This document shows, piece after piece, positions 12,201-23,695 of a DNA stretch of 64,000 nucleotides. The position numbers were made by a program, and so were the translations under genes. The stretch comes from Limnomonas spitsbergensis (taxonomy: Eukaryota > Chlorophyta > Chlorophyceae > Chlamydomonadales): NCBI GenBank assembly GCA_037349105.1, contig JAYJMM010000119.1, positions 1,251,001 to 1,315,000 on the forward strand, in the 5' to 3' direction. The notes below the pieces were generated by a model. That model saw only the letters and a program-made list of their open reading frames with translations, made no database searches and was not told the origin of the DNA. Each line of letters opens with the position of its first letter. The first letter of the stretch is position 1.

Positions 12201-15200
12201 GGATCCGGGGGGGTCATGGCTCACAAGGTGAATGGGAGGATCCGGTTGTGTGTCAGGGGGGGTCATGGCTCACAAGGTGAATGGGGGGATCCGGTTGTGT
12301 GTCAGGGGGGGTCATGGCTTAGAAGGTGAATGGGAGGGATGAATGTTAGGGATCCGGTTGTATGTGTGAGGGGGGGGAGGTATGTCATTGTTTATTTATT
12401 CCAACTTAATTGTAGTCGTTTGGGTCCTCCCACCCTTTTTCAACATTTTGTAAGTTGAAAGTTCACACAGTCTGTTACTGGATCACGCAGGCTCAATAAT
12501 AATTTAATCAGCATTCCTGCAGAGGACCCAGGGACCCTGCCAACCTGCCGTGCTGGTACTGGCTCGCTCGCGTGCCAGCTTTTTGTAATTTCAGGCCACC
12601 AAATGACTGTGCTTCTCAACTTCTGGACTTAATTCATAGCCCGCACCCAGCTCGCGCACCCCTCTAAAAAAAAAAAATTTAGCCTAGCAAATCGGATAGC
12701 GCATAATGGTAAATGAATAAACGTTTATTTCAAGCAGAAAAAAAGTGATATATTTATTCTTGCTTTCAATGAAGAGCAGCTCATTTGAAGCAAAATAAAG
12801 CTGTTAACATTTTCCTGCCATCAGTGTAGTGAGGGAATAAGAGAGCGCAGCCTCCCTTTCTAATTGCAAGCTTTGTGGAGAAGGCCATGCCCTGCTGCAG
12901 AATGCTTTGCTGTTTATTTTGTGGCTTACGGCCAACAACTTTCAATATTACAGTGACAGGGGTTTTGAAATGGCCGGCCCTCGAGCTACCCTGCTGCATT
13001 CCCCTGTCACCCACTAACTTCTAAGGAGACTCTTGCACTACAAAAACATAAACCCTAGACCCTGAATTCCATACACCGCAAATTGCTGTGAACCTGGGGT
13101 TTCTGATCATGAGCCCTGAGGCTGAAGAGGTCAGGTTTTAGGGTTAGGGTCCTGTAACCTGCAGCAACAAGTCAGGATACGGCGTCCAGGACCCTGCACA
13201 ATGAACTTCCCTGAGCTGTCACACCTTATAATGAGAAATTGAAATTTGGGACACAGATCGCCAGGCACTCGGCAAGATCACCAAGGATGGCGTCTTCATC
13301 GAGGAGCTCGAGCGCAACCCTGGACGTTTTTTGCCTGAGGTGAACGAGGCCCTGGGATTTGTGTCCATGGCTCCTGGCCAGATTCTCTGAGTTTCTGCTC
13401 TGCTGGTTAACTGTATTGCGGATTGTGAATATTGTTCAAATTAAACTTGTATTGCGATGCTGCTGCTTAAATACATTAAGGATGATTTTTACTCGTCCCT
13501 GTTCACAGGCTTGCACTGAGAATCTCGCATTACTTTCTGTGTCCTCTGTTAGTCTGGCTCGCACTGCCTATCGCGTTCACATGAACAGTCCGTCGTTTGC
13601 ATGAACAGACGCTTTAATCACAAGTGTGACACCTGTGATAACAGCAGGAGGCTCTCTTGCACATGGCCCCTGGGCGTGACCTTAACGCCCTCGTCGCACT
13701 CCCCTGGTTCCTGTGCATTACATCAGCTCCCCCCCTCCTTAATTCCATGTAAGCAGATCCTTGAAGACAAGCTGAGCAACGACGTTGTTGCTGTGGACCT
13801 GAACCGCCCCATGGCCGAGATCCTGGCACAGCTGTCGCAGCACCCGATCCGCACGCGTCTGAGCCTCACTGGAACGTTGGTGGTAGCCCGGGACATGGCG
13901 CACTCCAAGCTCAAGGAGAGGCTGGATGCGGGACAGGTGCGGCGCTGAGGTGGGGGTAGAGGTAGGGGGCTGGAGGGAGGAGAGAAGGCAGGGCAAGGAG
14001 GTGGAGATGTTTGGAGGGAAGCAAAGGAGAACCGAATGTGAGGCGTCCCTGGCAGGCCTGGGCTTGGACCCCTGGAGAGGGACAGGCTGGTTTTTAGCCG
14101 CTCCACAGTCAGCTTTCATGTCACCCGGGCCCCCCCTGAATCAAGGGAAATGCCTGGTTGTCTTAGCTCTATGGCAAAATGGATAGCGTCTCGCTGTGGC
14201 TAGTGATCCGACGATTCCTGTCACCCATGTCGACCCTCTATCGTAGCGATATTCCTCGAGATAGGCTCACACATTGTTTTTGTACCCTGCGTCTTCACGT
14301 TTGCCCTAGGCCACCTGTTCCCTAATTTCTGTTTCCCCCCCCCCCTTCTATGCTCCCTCCTGTTTCCCTTTTTCCTATTGGGTTGTTTTCTTCCCATGCT
14401 CCCACCTGTTTCCCTGTTTTCTATTGGGTTGTTTTCTTTCCATGTGACCTCCTGTTTCCCTGTTTTCTGTTGGTTGATTTTTTTCTTTGCTCCCTTCTGT
14501 CTCCCTTTCCTCTGATGGCTTGTTTTCTTTTCTGGTTACCTCTCGTTTTCCTGTTTTCACTTGCTGCCTTGCTTCCTGGTGACGCGTGCAGGGCTTGCCA
14601 CAATACATCAAGGACCACATCATCTACTACGCCGGCCCGGCCAAGACGCCGGAGGGAATGGCCAGCGGCAGCTTTGGACCCACCACCGCAGGTGAGCTGG
14701 TGGCCCTACCTCGGTATAGTGTCAATTTGCTTGCTTGAAATACCATGCCGTGGTATCATTCAAAATTGGTTTATTCAGAGTTCGTTTTTGTTTTGAAACA
14801 TTTTTTTGCCTCAGTCACGCTGTTCGTTTAGTTGGATAGTTTTTTCTAGATCAGAAGCTGGATTTTCCCGATCAACTGTTTGTGTTTGCTCTGGGAGGCG
14901 CATCTGGTGCCAGTGCGCGTCTTGCCTTCGCCCTAGCGAATGACTTGGTAAAATAAAGCTGCCTTTTCAAATTGGCAGCATTTTGGTAGGAAGACAGCGT
15001 GTAAACGCTGCATGAGCGGTGAACGACGTTGCGCTCTGTGATGGCCATGTTTTTAGGATTCCGGGCGTAAATTTTTATTTTTTTTGTTCATTTTTTCGTT
15101 TGGGCACAACAATCATCGAAAACAACCATTCATTTTCTTGAAAAAGATCCATGAAACAAATTTCGACTGACAAAAAGGGTATATCATTATTTGAAGTTTC

Positions 15201-16745
15201 GAATATCAATATAAAGATACATCAATTTCTATGAATACCTGTAACGTATATCAATATATGTGTTACGGCTTGAAAGCGCTTGTTTATAAACGTAACTGAT
15301 TGAAACCTGATTGGATTGCAAAACAAGATGGCCGCCTGAGCAGCATAAATGCATCATGCTGTTTGGCTGTTTTTTAATTCAAACTCTGAGAGGCACACTG
15401 CCAGTCCTGACCTCCACTCTTCCCTGAACGCGTCACGGTATTCTACCGCGTACTGCCTGTTGATTTGCATCCAAATGCTGGGCATTCGTTTGTTGCCTAT
15501 CATTTGAAATTCAAATTGTCGTTTTTTGCGTTTCCAGGCCGCATGGACAGCTATGTGGGAAGCTTCATGGAGGCAGGCGGCTCCATGATCACGCTGGCCA
15601 AGGGCAACCGGAGCAAGGTGCGCACTTCAGGATGAACTTGGCACTCACGCCTGGAACTTCATTCTTACGCTGAGCCCTCAGCCTTATAACTTACACTTTC
15701 AGCCCTTACATTGGTAGCAGCCACAGCAGGTCAAGGGGGGAGTCCTGCAAAGTCCCTTCTCTATGGATCCCCCCTCTCTGCCATACAAAGGATCATTTGA
15801 TTTTATATACTGGTACAGTACCTGAAATCCTGGGCCTCCAAAATGCTGCGGCGGATGAGGTCCAGGTGTGCTTGTATTTGCCACATCGCACGCGGGGAAG
15901 AACGCGGTCTTGGCTTCAAGTCCTGTACTACCGTGTGGCCTTTGGCTGATGTCCAAGGCCAAGGGTTTAGGGTCAAGCACTCCTGACCCTACCACGCATG
16001 CAGAGCTTGCGTTCAGTACTCCTGGCCCTACCACTCACTTCCAGGTCTTTAATTTGGGGGGTTTTGCACAGGGTTTAGGGTTTGTTTACTTTTTATGCTA
16101 CAGAATGTGGCAGGCGCCACAATCCCCCAGAGGTGCACTGCTCACCGCCCATCCTGCAGCCCACCCAAAATATGATGACAGGAGCAACCGTGGCTGCCTG
16201 CCAACGCCTCACTGGGATGTTTTTCGAGGATATTGCCTGCCCTCATGTTGGCGAGATATCTTGATCTGTCTTGTGGCCTCTTCCCATGACGACCTGAACC
16301 GTCTTGTGGCTTGTGACCCTGACGCAGATGGTGACCAAAGCATGCAAGAAGTATGGCGGCTTCTACTTGGGATCCATCGGAGGTCCAGCGGCCATTCTGG
16401 CAGAGCAGTGCATCAAAAAGGTGCGAAGGCCATTCTGGTAGAGCAGTGTGTCAAGATAGGACGTGCATATTGGAGCAATGTTGTGCAAGTTAGGGTGGTA
16501 GCCTACTGCCCCACCCAGTGCTAAGGCCAAGAGTGGCTTCCTGAATCTGAATCTCATATGTCCAGTCCTGACTCGGCCTACACTGATGCGTGGTGCTCTG
16601 CGGGTGGGTGTGCACTGTGCAGGTGGAGGTGTTGGAGTACCCTGAGCTGGGCATGGAGGCTGTCTGGAAGATAGATGTGGAGAACTTTCCCGCCTTCATC
16701 GTAGTGGACAGCAAGGGAGAGGATTTCTTTGAAAAGCTGATTTAA
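6214..16745 (+). CDS. Fumarate hydratase class I (4Fe-4S)
   Basis: This is an iron-sulfur fumarase interconverting fumarate and malate. Fifteen exons: 6214-6378, 6684-6752, 7268-7439, 8302-8440, 8954-9026, 9354-9491, 10074-10180, 10836-10929, 11280-11394, 13257-13339, 13757-13936, 14592-14691, 15538-15617, 16328-16420, 16623-16745. They give 576 residues against 548 in E. coli FumA, which it matches end to end. The three expected cluster cysteines are visible: C142 (LPGCQDTGT), C261 (GTAACPPYH) and C347 (RHGASCPVG). Substrate-site blocks [26 protein letters not shown] and SIGGPAA are also present. The N-terminus is uncertain: the frame is open back to 6151 and 6304 is another possible ATG. 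An organellar transit peptide is possible but not evident. Several introns carry copies of the neighbouring exon end. Confidence 0.96.
6379..6530 (+). repeat. Two degenerate copies of fumarase exon 1 end
   Basis: The exon end and donor (GATATGGAGAAGCAA then GTGGTGGG, leading into CCTGTTTCC) recur with changes at about 6417 (GAGATGGACCAGCCAGAGG) and 6471 (GGGATGGGGAAGCCAAATG). Spacing is about 55 bases. Each copy is followed by a similar pyrimidine-rich stretch. Confidence 0.55.
6829..6935 (+). repeat. Pyrimidine minisatellite and G-run in fumarase intron 2
   Basis: Units of about 35 bases built from CTTTCCACTTTCCTGCCCTC and CACTTTCCAGCCTTTC are repeated two to three times. They are followed by a run of about ten G near 6920. 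Confidence 0.7.
7440..7770 (+). repeat. Purine-rich tract in fumarase intron 3
   Basis: About 330 bases just after exon 3 are almost purely G and A on the plus strand, with GGGGAGAGG-type words and few pyrimidines. Such mirror-like purine tracts can form triplex DNA; that role is inference. Confidence 0.6.
8441..8765 (+). repeat. Four tandem degenerate copies of fumarase exon 4 end
   Basis: The last 42 bases of exon 4 plus the first bases of intron 4 recur with starts near 8465, 8543, 8615 and 8690 (spacing 66-78). Each begins CAGCA(A/G)GG and includes an AAGGCC-like core and a CAGGTT- or CAGTTT-like end. The copy at 8615 still reads [14 protein letters not shown] against [14 protein letters not shown] in the exon, but has a GC rather than GT after the splice-site AG. 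Confidence 0.85.
10316..10380 (+). repeat. Copy of fumarase exon 7 end in intron 7
   Basis: The segment repeats the end of exon 7 about 179 bases downstream, including the CAAGTGGGTGAT donor. TTGAAAACAGCCAAGCTG here corresponds to TTGAAAACAGTCAAGCTG in the exon. It also has its own upstream ATAG acceptor, so it could behave as a 43-base cryptic exon, which would shift the frame. Confidence 0.8.
11450..12385 (+). repeat. 48-bp minisatellite in fumarase intron 9
   Basis: About 18 units of 48 bases contain GGTCATGGCTCACAAGGTGA then ATGGGGGGATCCGG. Some units lack the TTGTGTGTGAGG part. Because 48 is a multiple of three, long open frames run through on both strands; these are not genes. The first units (11450-11490, CTCATGCTCTGCAAGTGAAT) look intermediate between the array and the exon 9 donor region (CTCGTGCTCTGCTGGTGAGG). 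Confidence 0.92.
14335..14580 (+). repeat. 45-bp repeats in fumarase intron 11
   Basis: Five imperfect units carry CCTGTTTCCCTGTTTTCTAT then TGGGTTGTTTTCTTTCC, becoming more degenerate towards the exon 12 acceptor. The pyrimidine-rich units may extend the polypyrimidine tract. Confidence 0.75.
16421..16470 (+). repeat. Copy of fumarase exon 14 end
   Basis: Directly after the exon 14 donor, GGCCATTCTGGTAGAGCAGT then GTGTCAAGATAGG repeats the exon end GGCCATTCTGGCAGAGCAGT then GCATCAAAAAGG. This is a head-to-tail duplication with a period of about 39 bases. Confidence 0.85.
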
Positions 16746-18072
16746 AGGCTACCCATGCTGCTCAGAGGATGCATACTCTGCAAAAATACGTAATATGTAG
16801 ATGGGAGCGGTGAATGAGAGGGGGCGTTATGACTCATGAATGGCTTGTAGGCTTTCTTGGTTGATTTGTGGTTGGTTTTTCAGTTACGTTGCACCTCTAG
16901 GCCCCGCACAAAAAGGATCGGCCATGTGCGCGCCCAACACTCAAGTTGGGGGATGGAAACTTACGGCAAGAGGGGAATGAAAAGAAAGAGAGGACCATAG
17001 TTTTAGTTGATTAATGTTGTATTGAAGTTGAGCTTGTGAACTGGATTTGTCTGATTGCGTTTCGGAAATAAAACTGGTGCAGCGGCAGTTAGTGGATTCC
17101 TGTCGATGTCAATGCAGCTGTTACTCAAACGTTAAGCTGTGGCGAGATGTCGATCAGGGCCACTCCTGGTTAATCGCAGGCCCCTGTGGGCAACAGTCCA
17201 AGCACAGTACCTGCAGGAGAGAGACCTGTTTGTTTGATCAGGGGCTTAAAAGGTCAATAACGTTACACCTCTGGGCCCGCTCAAAGCTCGGCCGCGTGGG
17301 CGCCCAACTGTTAAAAGGTGCATCGTCCTTGACTTCTGACTTTCTACACAACTCCTCATGCATGCGACTGCACCAGCTAGTACCGGTATCCAAGGTTGAT
17401 GGCCCATGCCAAGACAAAATTGGAGGCTTGCCCGTCAGGGCAGCAGTCAACTGACACGCTTTGCACGGCTACTTGGCCTACCCATGGGGGCCGCCTCCCG
17501 CACTTCCAGTCGAAAATCTACGTAGGGCCACTCTCAGGCCCCTGAGCCTTGCAATCATCGGCAGGATTCGAACATCAATGCATGACATCCCCAGGTCCTG
17601 CCATCGAGCACCTAAATTAAGCTTAGCAAGCGTTTACAGTCCAGCATGACATGTAATGCATGAGCTAAGGGCTCTCAAACCGTTGCAAGCGCTAATAAAC
17701 TAGGGACAGCGAGCGAAAACCCAGGTGCAAACCTTGGCTGACTCCTCTCCATCATAAACATTGAGGCAACAGATATCTGGCATATCAAGTACGCATCAGA
17801 GACAAACCATGGCCAAGAAAAATATGTAATAATATCCGTTTGTGCTGTAGTTGTTGCGAGGGCCTGTTCACAAATCATGTTTTGTGTTGGCCCTCCCCCC
17901 CCCCTGGTAAGTCAATGACGTTACACCCCTGGTAAGTACAAATCTAACGTCTGATGAGAAAATACCTCCTGGATCATCCCGTCAGGTCACACTGCGAGTC
18001 TGCGACCCCTTCTACACAACCCAGATTACACGAAGCCAGAGAGAGCTTACCCACATCTTAACCTTAACAGTC
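16746..18072. repeat. Convergent intergenic region with three transposon-end fragments
   Basis: Between the fumarase stop and the SF3b4 stop no gene is seen. Minus-strand fragments of the dispersed repeat end lie at about 16882-16940, 17252-17312 and 17905-17930. They share GTTACACCTCTGGGCCC-like and GGCGCCCAACTGTT-like blocks. The rest is unassigned. A truncated tRNA-like motif (about 17565-17620, minus) is discussed under rejected items. Confidence 0.55.
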
Positions 18073-21000
18073 CTATTGCTGACCCCCATAATTAGGCGGC
18101 GGGTATGGTCCAGGGTATGGAGGCCGTTGCATACCAGGTGGGTACGCGCCAGGTGGCGGGGGCATGCCTGGCGGGTAACCGCCAGGCGGGGGTGGCATGC
18201 CAGGTGGATAACCGCCAGGTGGCGGAGGCATGCCTGGTGGGTAACCGCCTGGTGGGGGTGGCCTCCCCTGTTGGTAACCGCCAGGCGGGGGAGGCATGCC
18301 CGGTGGGTAAGCGCCAGGTGGCGGAGGCATGCCCGGCGGGTAAGCGCCGTGAGGCGGGGGCATGCCGGGTGGGTAACCACCAGGTGGTGGGGGCATGCCC
18401 TGCGGGTAACCGCCAGGGGGCGGGGGCATGCCTGGGGGATACATGCCTGGTCTTGGGCCCATCATACCCGGAGGCGGGAAATGCCCATGAGGGGGCATGC
18501 CCATATGGAATCCCCCTGGAGGTGGGGGCATGCCAGGGGGGTACGCCCCAGGCGGCGGCGGCATGCCCGGTGGGAAGCTGCCGTAGCCCTGCGGCGGCGG
18601 TTGGTACTGCCCCGGACCGCCTGGCGGCGGGGGCATGCCATAAGGCGGGAAAGCGGGCGGCGGGGGCGTGTTGTACGGCTGGTTGGCTGGTGGCGCTGGT
18701 GGGGGCGCAGGCCCGGCGGCAAACCCGGACGTGGCCATGACGGCCTGAGGTCCCTGAGGGTGAGGAAGCAGCTCGGGTGCCTGAGGGAGGGGTGTGGAAA
18801 GGAGGGGGGGAGGGGGAATTAAGAGGGTGCAGGGGAGGGTGAGGGAGAGGAGGTCATCAAAGGAGCGGAGTAAGAAAGGGCAGGGACGATGGAGGGAGGT
18901 CGCAGGAAAGGAGGGAGTTGCCAACTTGCCATATAGACGACCCTGTACATTTGCTTTGCCTTCCCTCATAATTAACGTTGTTTGGGGTTTGAGGGATCCA
19001 TGAATATACTGATTATCGATCGTCGACGCCAGTTTTCAGTGATATATTTTGAGTTTTGATGGATAACTTGCCCTTAGAGCAGCATAAATACATTGCGTTT
19101 TAAACACCTGAGGGAAGGCAAATCAAATCTAGGGTACACCTATAGCAGTAAATCATGCATTCATTAAACCGGCATTTCGCGTCGTTTTACTTGCCGTGGG
19201 TTATAAGTACAACTAAAAGAGGCATCATCTGCTCAGGGACAGCAAAGCCAACGAGACCTCGCACCTGCTGTGGGCCCGTTGCGAACAGGGTGTGGGGCCG
19301 GCTTTGTTGCGCCATCTTGGCCCGCTGTTGCGCCGCCAGCAGCCGCTCCGCCGGAGTGCCATGCCTCTCACCTGCCCCGTGTTGAGGGTTAGGAGCTTAG
19401 AGGGTTCCAGTTGAATCAGGTACCAATAATGGCTTCAATTTCCGGTTTGCACGTTCAGGTTAAGGCAAACACACAACATCAGATTTGAATTTCTGCTAAT
19501 CTCACAATCTTCCACACTGTCCACACCAGCCACAAGCCTCCGCGTCACTGTCAGCCATCTGCCAGCTCCCTCTCTCTATCTTGCGCCTCACCTTTCGTGT
19601 CCTTTTTAAACGCGTATGAAACGGAAATGGCGCGGTTGCACAGGAACTGCCCGTTCATGGCTTCGATGGACGCGTCGGCAGCCTCAAAGCAGTCATAGCT
19701 GCGGACACAGGAAGGGGGTGAAGGGCATGTGCTTTAGGGTCCAGCCAGCAAACCACCATCAATCTCTGTGGTACCGGCAGTATCACAAACGTAATAAGTT
19801 GAGCGGGGTAACAGCGCGGACGCAGCTTGGACTTTGTTCGGCCAGGCGGTCCCATGTCACTCTCATTCTCTCACATGACTCAACGTGGAACGCAGCAACC
19901 CCATTTATTATTTTCCTAAATCGCATAAACTTCCACCGGGAGACACGATCAGCGGACTTGGCAGGCAGCCTCAGGGACAATGCGCACAGTGTGGAGAGTG
20001 CTTGGCCGGGAGATGATCTAAGCTACAGAACAGGGTCCGATTAGATGGTAGGGCTAAGAGTTCAGGGTTCAGATTCAATTGGAAGGGTTCATGGCAAAGG
20101 CTTCAGGGTCTAAGGGTTAAGGGTTGAGGATTCGGGGCGAATGGATATGGGTTTATGGCAAAGGGTCATAACTAAAGGGCTGAGGATAAGGGTTAAGGTC
20201 TGGAGATAATGGTTAATGGCTGAGGCTAAGGGTAAAGGGCTGGAGATTGGAGGGTAAGGGTTAAGGAATTTGTATGTTGAGGCTCTGGTCAGGTTTATAT
20301 TTTATATCTCCTAAGAGCGGGTTACGAATAAGTGCGTTATTTCAGAGTGGCCCTGTCCCCTTCCTACTCATCTGCTGTCGCAGTCAGATTTTGGATACAA
20401 ATAACGTTTGCCGGAGGGTTGTTTTGATCAAAAGCGGCAGCCTTGTCAGCTCCCACTGTCCTTCTTATCAGCCATGACAGTCCCCTCTCAGCCCTCTAAG
20501 CAATGCCTATCCTCTCTCAGCCCTCTCAGCCATCAAGGGCCTCACCTGACAAAACCAAAGCCTCTGCTGTTGCCCGTCTCGGGGTCCCGCATGATCTTGG
20601 GTGTGGCCACAATGACGCCAAAGGCGCTGAAGGTGTCGTACAACAGCTGCACAGAGAAAGAGGCATCCACACTTATACGCAATGACAGAATTCAACTGTG
20701 AAACACGTCTATAAAAGCGTCAAACGTACCTGTGTTTGTATTTGTGTGCAATCAGCTAGGACATTCCTCCAAAAGGGGTCATTGGGCCTTGGGAGCATTA
20801 TAACCCTTGTTATTCATACGTAATTGTAACTGGGGAGTTTCGCCGAGAGAGTACCAGGCCGGGCGCATCAGCAAAAATGTCTCATAGTGCATGAGCAAGC
20901 CGAAGCTGTTTGCGCCTGGGGTTTAGGGTTCAGGTCATGGGCTGCCACTCTGTCAGGCATCTGTCGCCCCACATCCTGAACCCTAAACCAGCTGTAGAAA

Positions 21001-23695
21001 ATCCACGGATCTGAGTTGTAGCGTACGTGCTATGAATGCAGGTATGTGACAATACTGTCCATGCTACGTATACCTGGACGAATGGACACGGCTTTAATTT
21101 CAGGTAGTAGAGTGGACTGTAGACCGAGGAATGCCTACACACCTAACAAGGCCCGCAACTCCACATCGCATCACACAGTTTTGTCCACTCTTGTGTCCAG
21201 GTCCGTGATAAACAGGCTGGTCGTGGGCTTGGGGTTTGGAGTAAAGGGCAACTTGAACACCTGATATTTCCCACCCACACGTGGACCAGGTTCTGGAGCA
21301 ATAGGATGGCTGACAATTGACGGGGCAAGGGATGAAATCTGGACACCTCCTTGTCAACGTCTGGGCCAAGTACCCAATGATCAGGTTGGTTAAAAAGTGA
21401 AGGCTTCAGGGTTCACGGCTTGAGCCCCAAAGAAACCCAAATCCTGTAACCCTAGCACACGTTTAACCCACACCAGGGCTAAAATTCCCGATGAGAAGGC
21501 TAGTGAAGGGTGAGGGTTGAAATCCTACATAAAGCACAACCCAGAGCCCTAACACACCTTTTCATCCACGTCAGGGTCCAGGTTCCCGATGAACAGGTTG
21601 GCGCCCACATCTTGCGTCTTCTTCTCCGTTGACGCTTTATTCACGCGGATGGGCTTGCCAAACACCTTGATCATGTTCAGGATCTTTATGGCCTGCAGGA
21701 GGGTATGGGGTAAAGGGTTTATAGCCTGCAGGGGGGTATGGGGTAATGGGTTTATAGCCTGCAGGGGGGTATGGGGACAATGGGGTGTAAGGATGGAGAA
21801 CCTCTGCATTTTTAAGGGTTCACAGCTTTGAGACTTCAGGTTTATGAATCATTGGTTTGGAAAGCTTGTGCACATGTTAGGGTCCATCCTCCATAGCTTT
21901 GAGATGTATGGTTCATGTATAATTAAGTTGAAGATTCATGCATACCGGTATGTTAGGTTGTGCAGCTTTGAGACTCAGGGCATACCAGGCTCGGAGGGCG
22001 CATGCATATGTAAAGGTTGACGGCTTTGAGTTTTAGGGTGAATCATCAGCTTGACGTCACATTGAGCTCCCAGGCAAGCATATGACTGCCTCCATGTTAC
22101 ACACTTGATACCTGCATGCCAGAACCAAGACGGAAGGGGACCTCACAGACCCTCCTGCCTGTGTGCTAGTATATCAGACCTGGGATATCCCACGGGAAAA
22201 ACCCATCCATGCAATCCTAAATCAGGGGGATGCCGAGGGACTCTCCAAGGGCACAAACCGTGCTGTATGCATGGGGCACAATGCACAGCGTGTGTCGCGA
22301 TTGAGACGACATGCACGCAGTATTCATGTCATAACCCTCTCACATAGTCAGCGTCCTCTTCGCTCCGGAACTCAACAAAGCCGTACCCTTGGTGAGCATT
22401 GGTCACTCTATCCTTGGGCAGGTACACATTCACTGCAAAGCAAAAGGGTGTGACCTCAGTTTTACACCCACGAGGCGTGGATTAAGGAAGCCACCCAACC
22501 GGCCGCAGCACTGGCGTGAAGCTACTGTCTAACTCGTGCATGGTTTGGCTGGCGCTATGACACATCAGAGGTTTACTGTCCCCCCGTCGTTATTTTCGAA
22601 GATGAATGCATCGTAGTGGTCTCCTAGGCACAACTCGTTTCTCTGTTTTGGGATTGCATCATTGCAGTGACAAACAGCTGACAACCCGCCTGGTGGCCCC
22701 TATGCACCGAGGCGTTTTTGAGGCGTACCGCTAATGAAAGATGTTAAACACGACATACAAATAAACGCCGCTGACTTTTACCTGTCTATGCACCAGCCTA
22801 GACGGGACCTTTCCTTTGAAAGGGCCAGCCAGTTGGATCAGAATGAACCCGGGGGGGGGGGACAGTGTGATGAGGAGCTCCAGCATGGGCGTTGCTCTGT
22901 AGGGTGTGTGATCAATATGTGCGAAGGATGGACACACATGGGACCAATTTATGAAAGCCTGGGTAACTAGAGATGATCCATGAACCACATTCAACCCACA
23001 GAAAATACCCTAAGTCCAGCCCTCAGCCATGCATGGATGGACTTGGTAGCCACATAGGTCGTTGACCTCACCGTCCCCAGTCCCCACCCATGTTGCAAGA
23101 GGCCGCAACACAAAGACAGAAGGCTGAGATGGTTTCACTCATCCCTGAACTTTTACTGCAAAATTAGGACTTAGGAGTGAAGCCACAGGTAAGGGAGCCA
23201 GTCTTGGGCCTTGGCCCATGTTACTCATGTCAGCCATGTAGCCATGTCAGGTCGTTGCATGAGACAGGCCAACCCAAGCACCATGACCATGTGAACAATT
23301 CCGCCAGATCGTTCATTCGGACGCCATTAAGACCTCTGCTGCTTACCTACGGGACCTGCCTGCGTGAAGAGTTCCCACACTAGCTCCTCCGTTACCTACG
23401 TCGCATTAGCGAGAGCGTGAGGCAGGGGAGATGGGTACGACACCGAAGCCATTGGGCTCATACGCAGCTATGCATCGCTTCCTGCACATCGCGCCAGCTG
23501 GCATCCTATTATGCGGGGAGCACCCAAACATCGACTCGGGGTGAGACACATCTTGAAGCCCTTGAGGCGTACCAGAGGGTCTAAATTTCCGACGTAGCAT
23601 GTCGCCTCCTGGTTTCTGTCGTGCGCATGCTGTCCGATCAAGTTCGCCCCGACGCCAGGTGCAATACGACCGCCAGCCGTGCCCGTCACCGACAT
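18073..23695 (-). CDS. Splicing factor 3b subunit 4 (SF3B4/SAP49 family)
   Basis: Part of the U2 snRNP SF3b complex, which helps tether U2 to the pre-mRNA near the branch point. Exons in transcription order: 23573-23695, 23347-23395, 22344-22432, 21558-21692, 20546-20646, 19592-19698, 19265-19371, 18073-18780; all joins keep frame, giving 472 residues (human 424). RRM1 has CYVGNL (about residue 33) and GYGFVEF (73-79). RRM2 has LFIGNL (120-125) and GFGFVS. The conserved stretches [22 protein letters not shown] and AAERLLAAQ follow. The C-terminal 235 residues are a Pro/Gly tail made of [15 protein letters not shown] repeats, ending PPNYGGQQ. The start at 23695 precedes a family-typical [20 protein letters not shown]. 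Copies of exon 4 boundaries lie in both neighbouring introns. Confidence 0.95.
20041..20275 (+). repeat. Degenerate telomere-like GGGTTAAG/GGGTTTA tract
   Basis: Within an SF3b4 intron, words such as AAGGGTTAAGGGTTGAGG, GGGTTCAGGG and AAGGGTAAAGGG recur without a fixed period. This resembles decayed interstitial telomeric DNA. Confidence 0.5.
21165..21510 (-). repeat. Three degenerate copies of SF3b4 exon 4 end
   Basis: Minus-strand segments at about 21468-21508, 21340-21392 and 21172-21225 resemble the exon 4 end that encodes [13 protein letters not shown] and the donor that follows. The middle copy reads like CTGATCATTGGGTACTTGG against CTGTTCATCGGGAACCTGG. All three lie downstream of the exon in transcription sense, in intron 4. 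Confidence 0.7.
21693..21790 (-). repeat. Duplicated 3' splice site of SF3b4 exon 4
   Basis: A unit of about 37 bases (minus strand: CCCATACCCCCCTGCAGGCT then ATAAACC) occurs twice immediately before the true acceptor CTGCAG/GCCATAAAGATC. It copies both the acceptor and the first exon bases, offering two extra AG acceptors. Confidence 0.85.

Noticed and set aside
14165..14240. tRNA-like sequence with A-box TGGCAAAATGG and a foldable anticodon arm
   Set aside because: The anticodon stem pairs, but no normal T-arm or acceptor stem can be formed; at most a tRNA-derived relic in a fumarase intron.
17565..17620. Minus-strand GGCAGGA/TCCTGCC stem with TTCGAAT loop
   Set aside because: Acceptor-like stem is perfect, but the enclosed length (under 50 bases) is too short for a tRNA.
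18076..18822. Plus-strand Arg/Trp/His-rich frame of 248 residues
   Set aside because: Antisense shadow of the Pro/Gly-rich SF3b4 tail.
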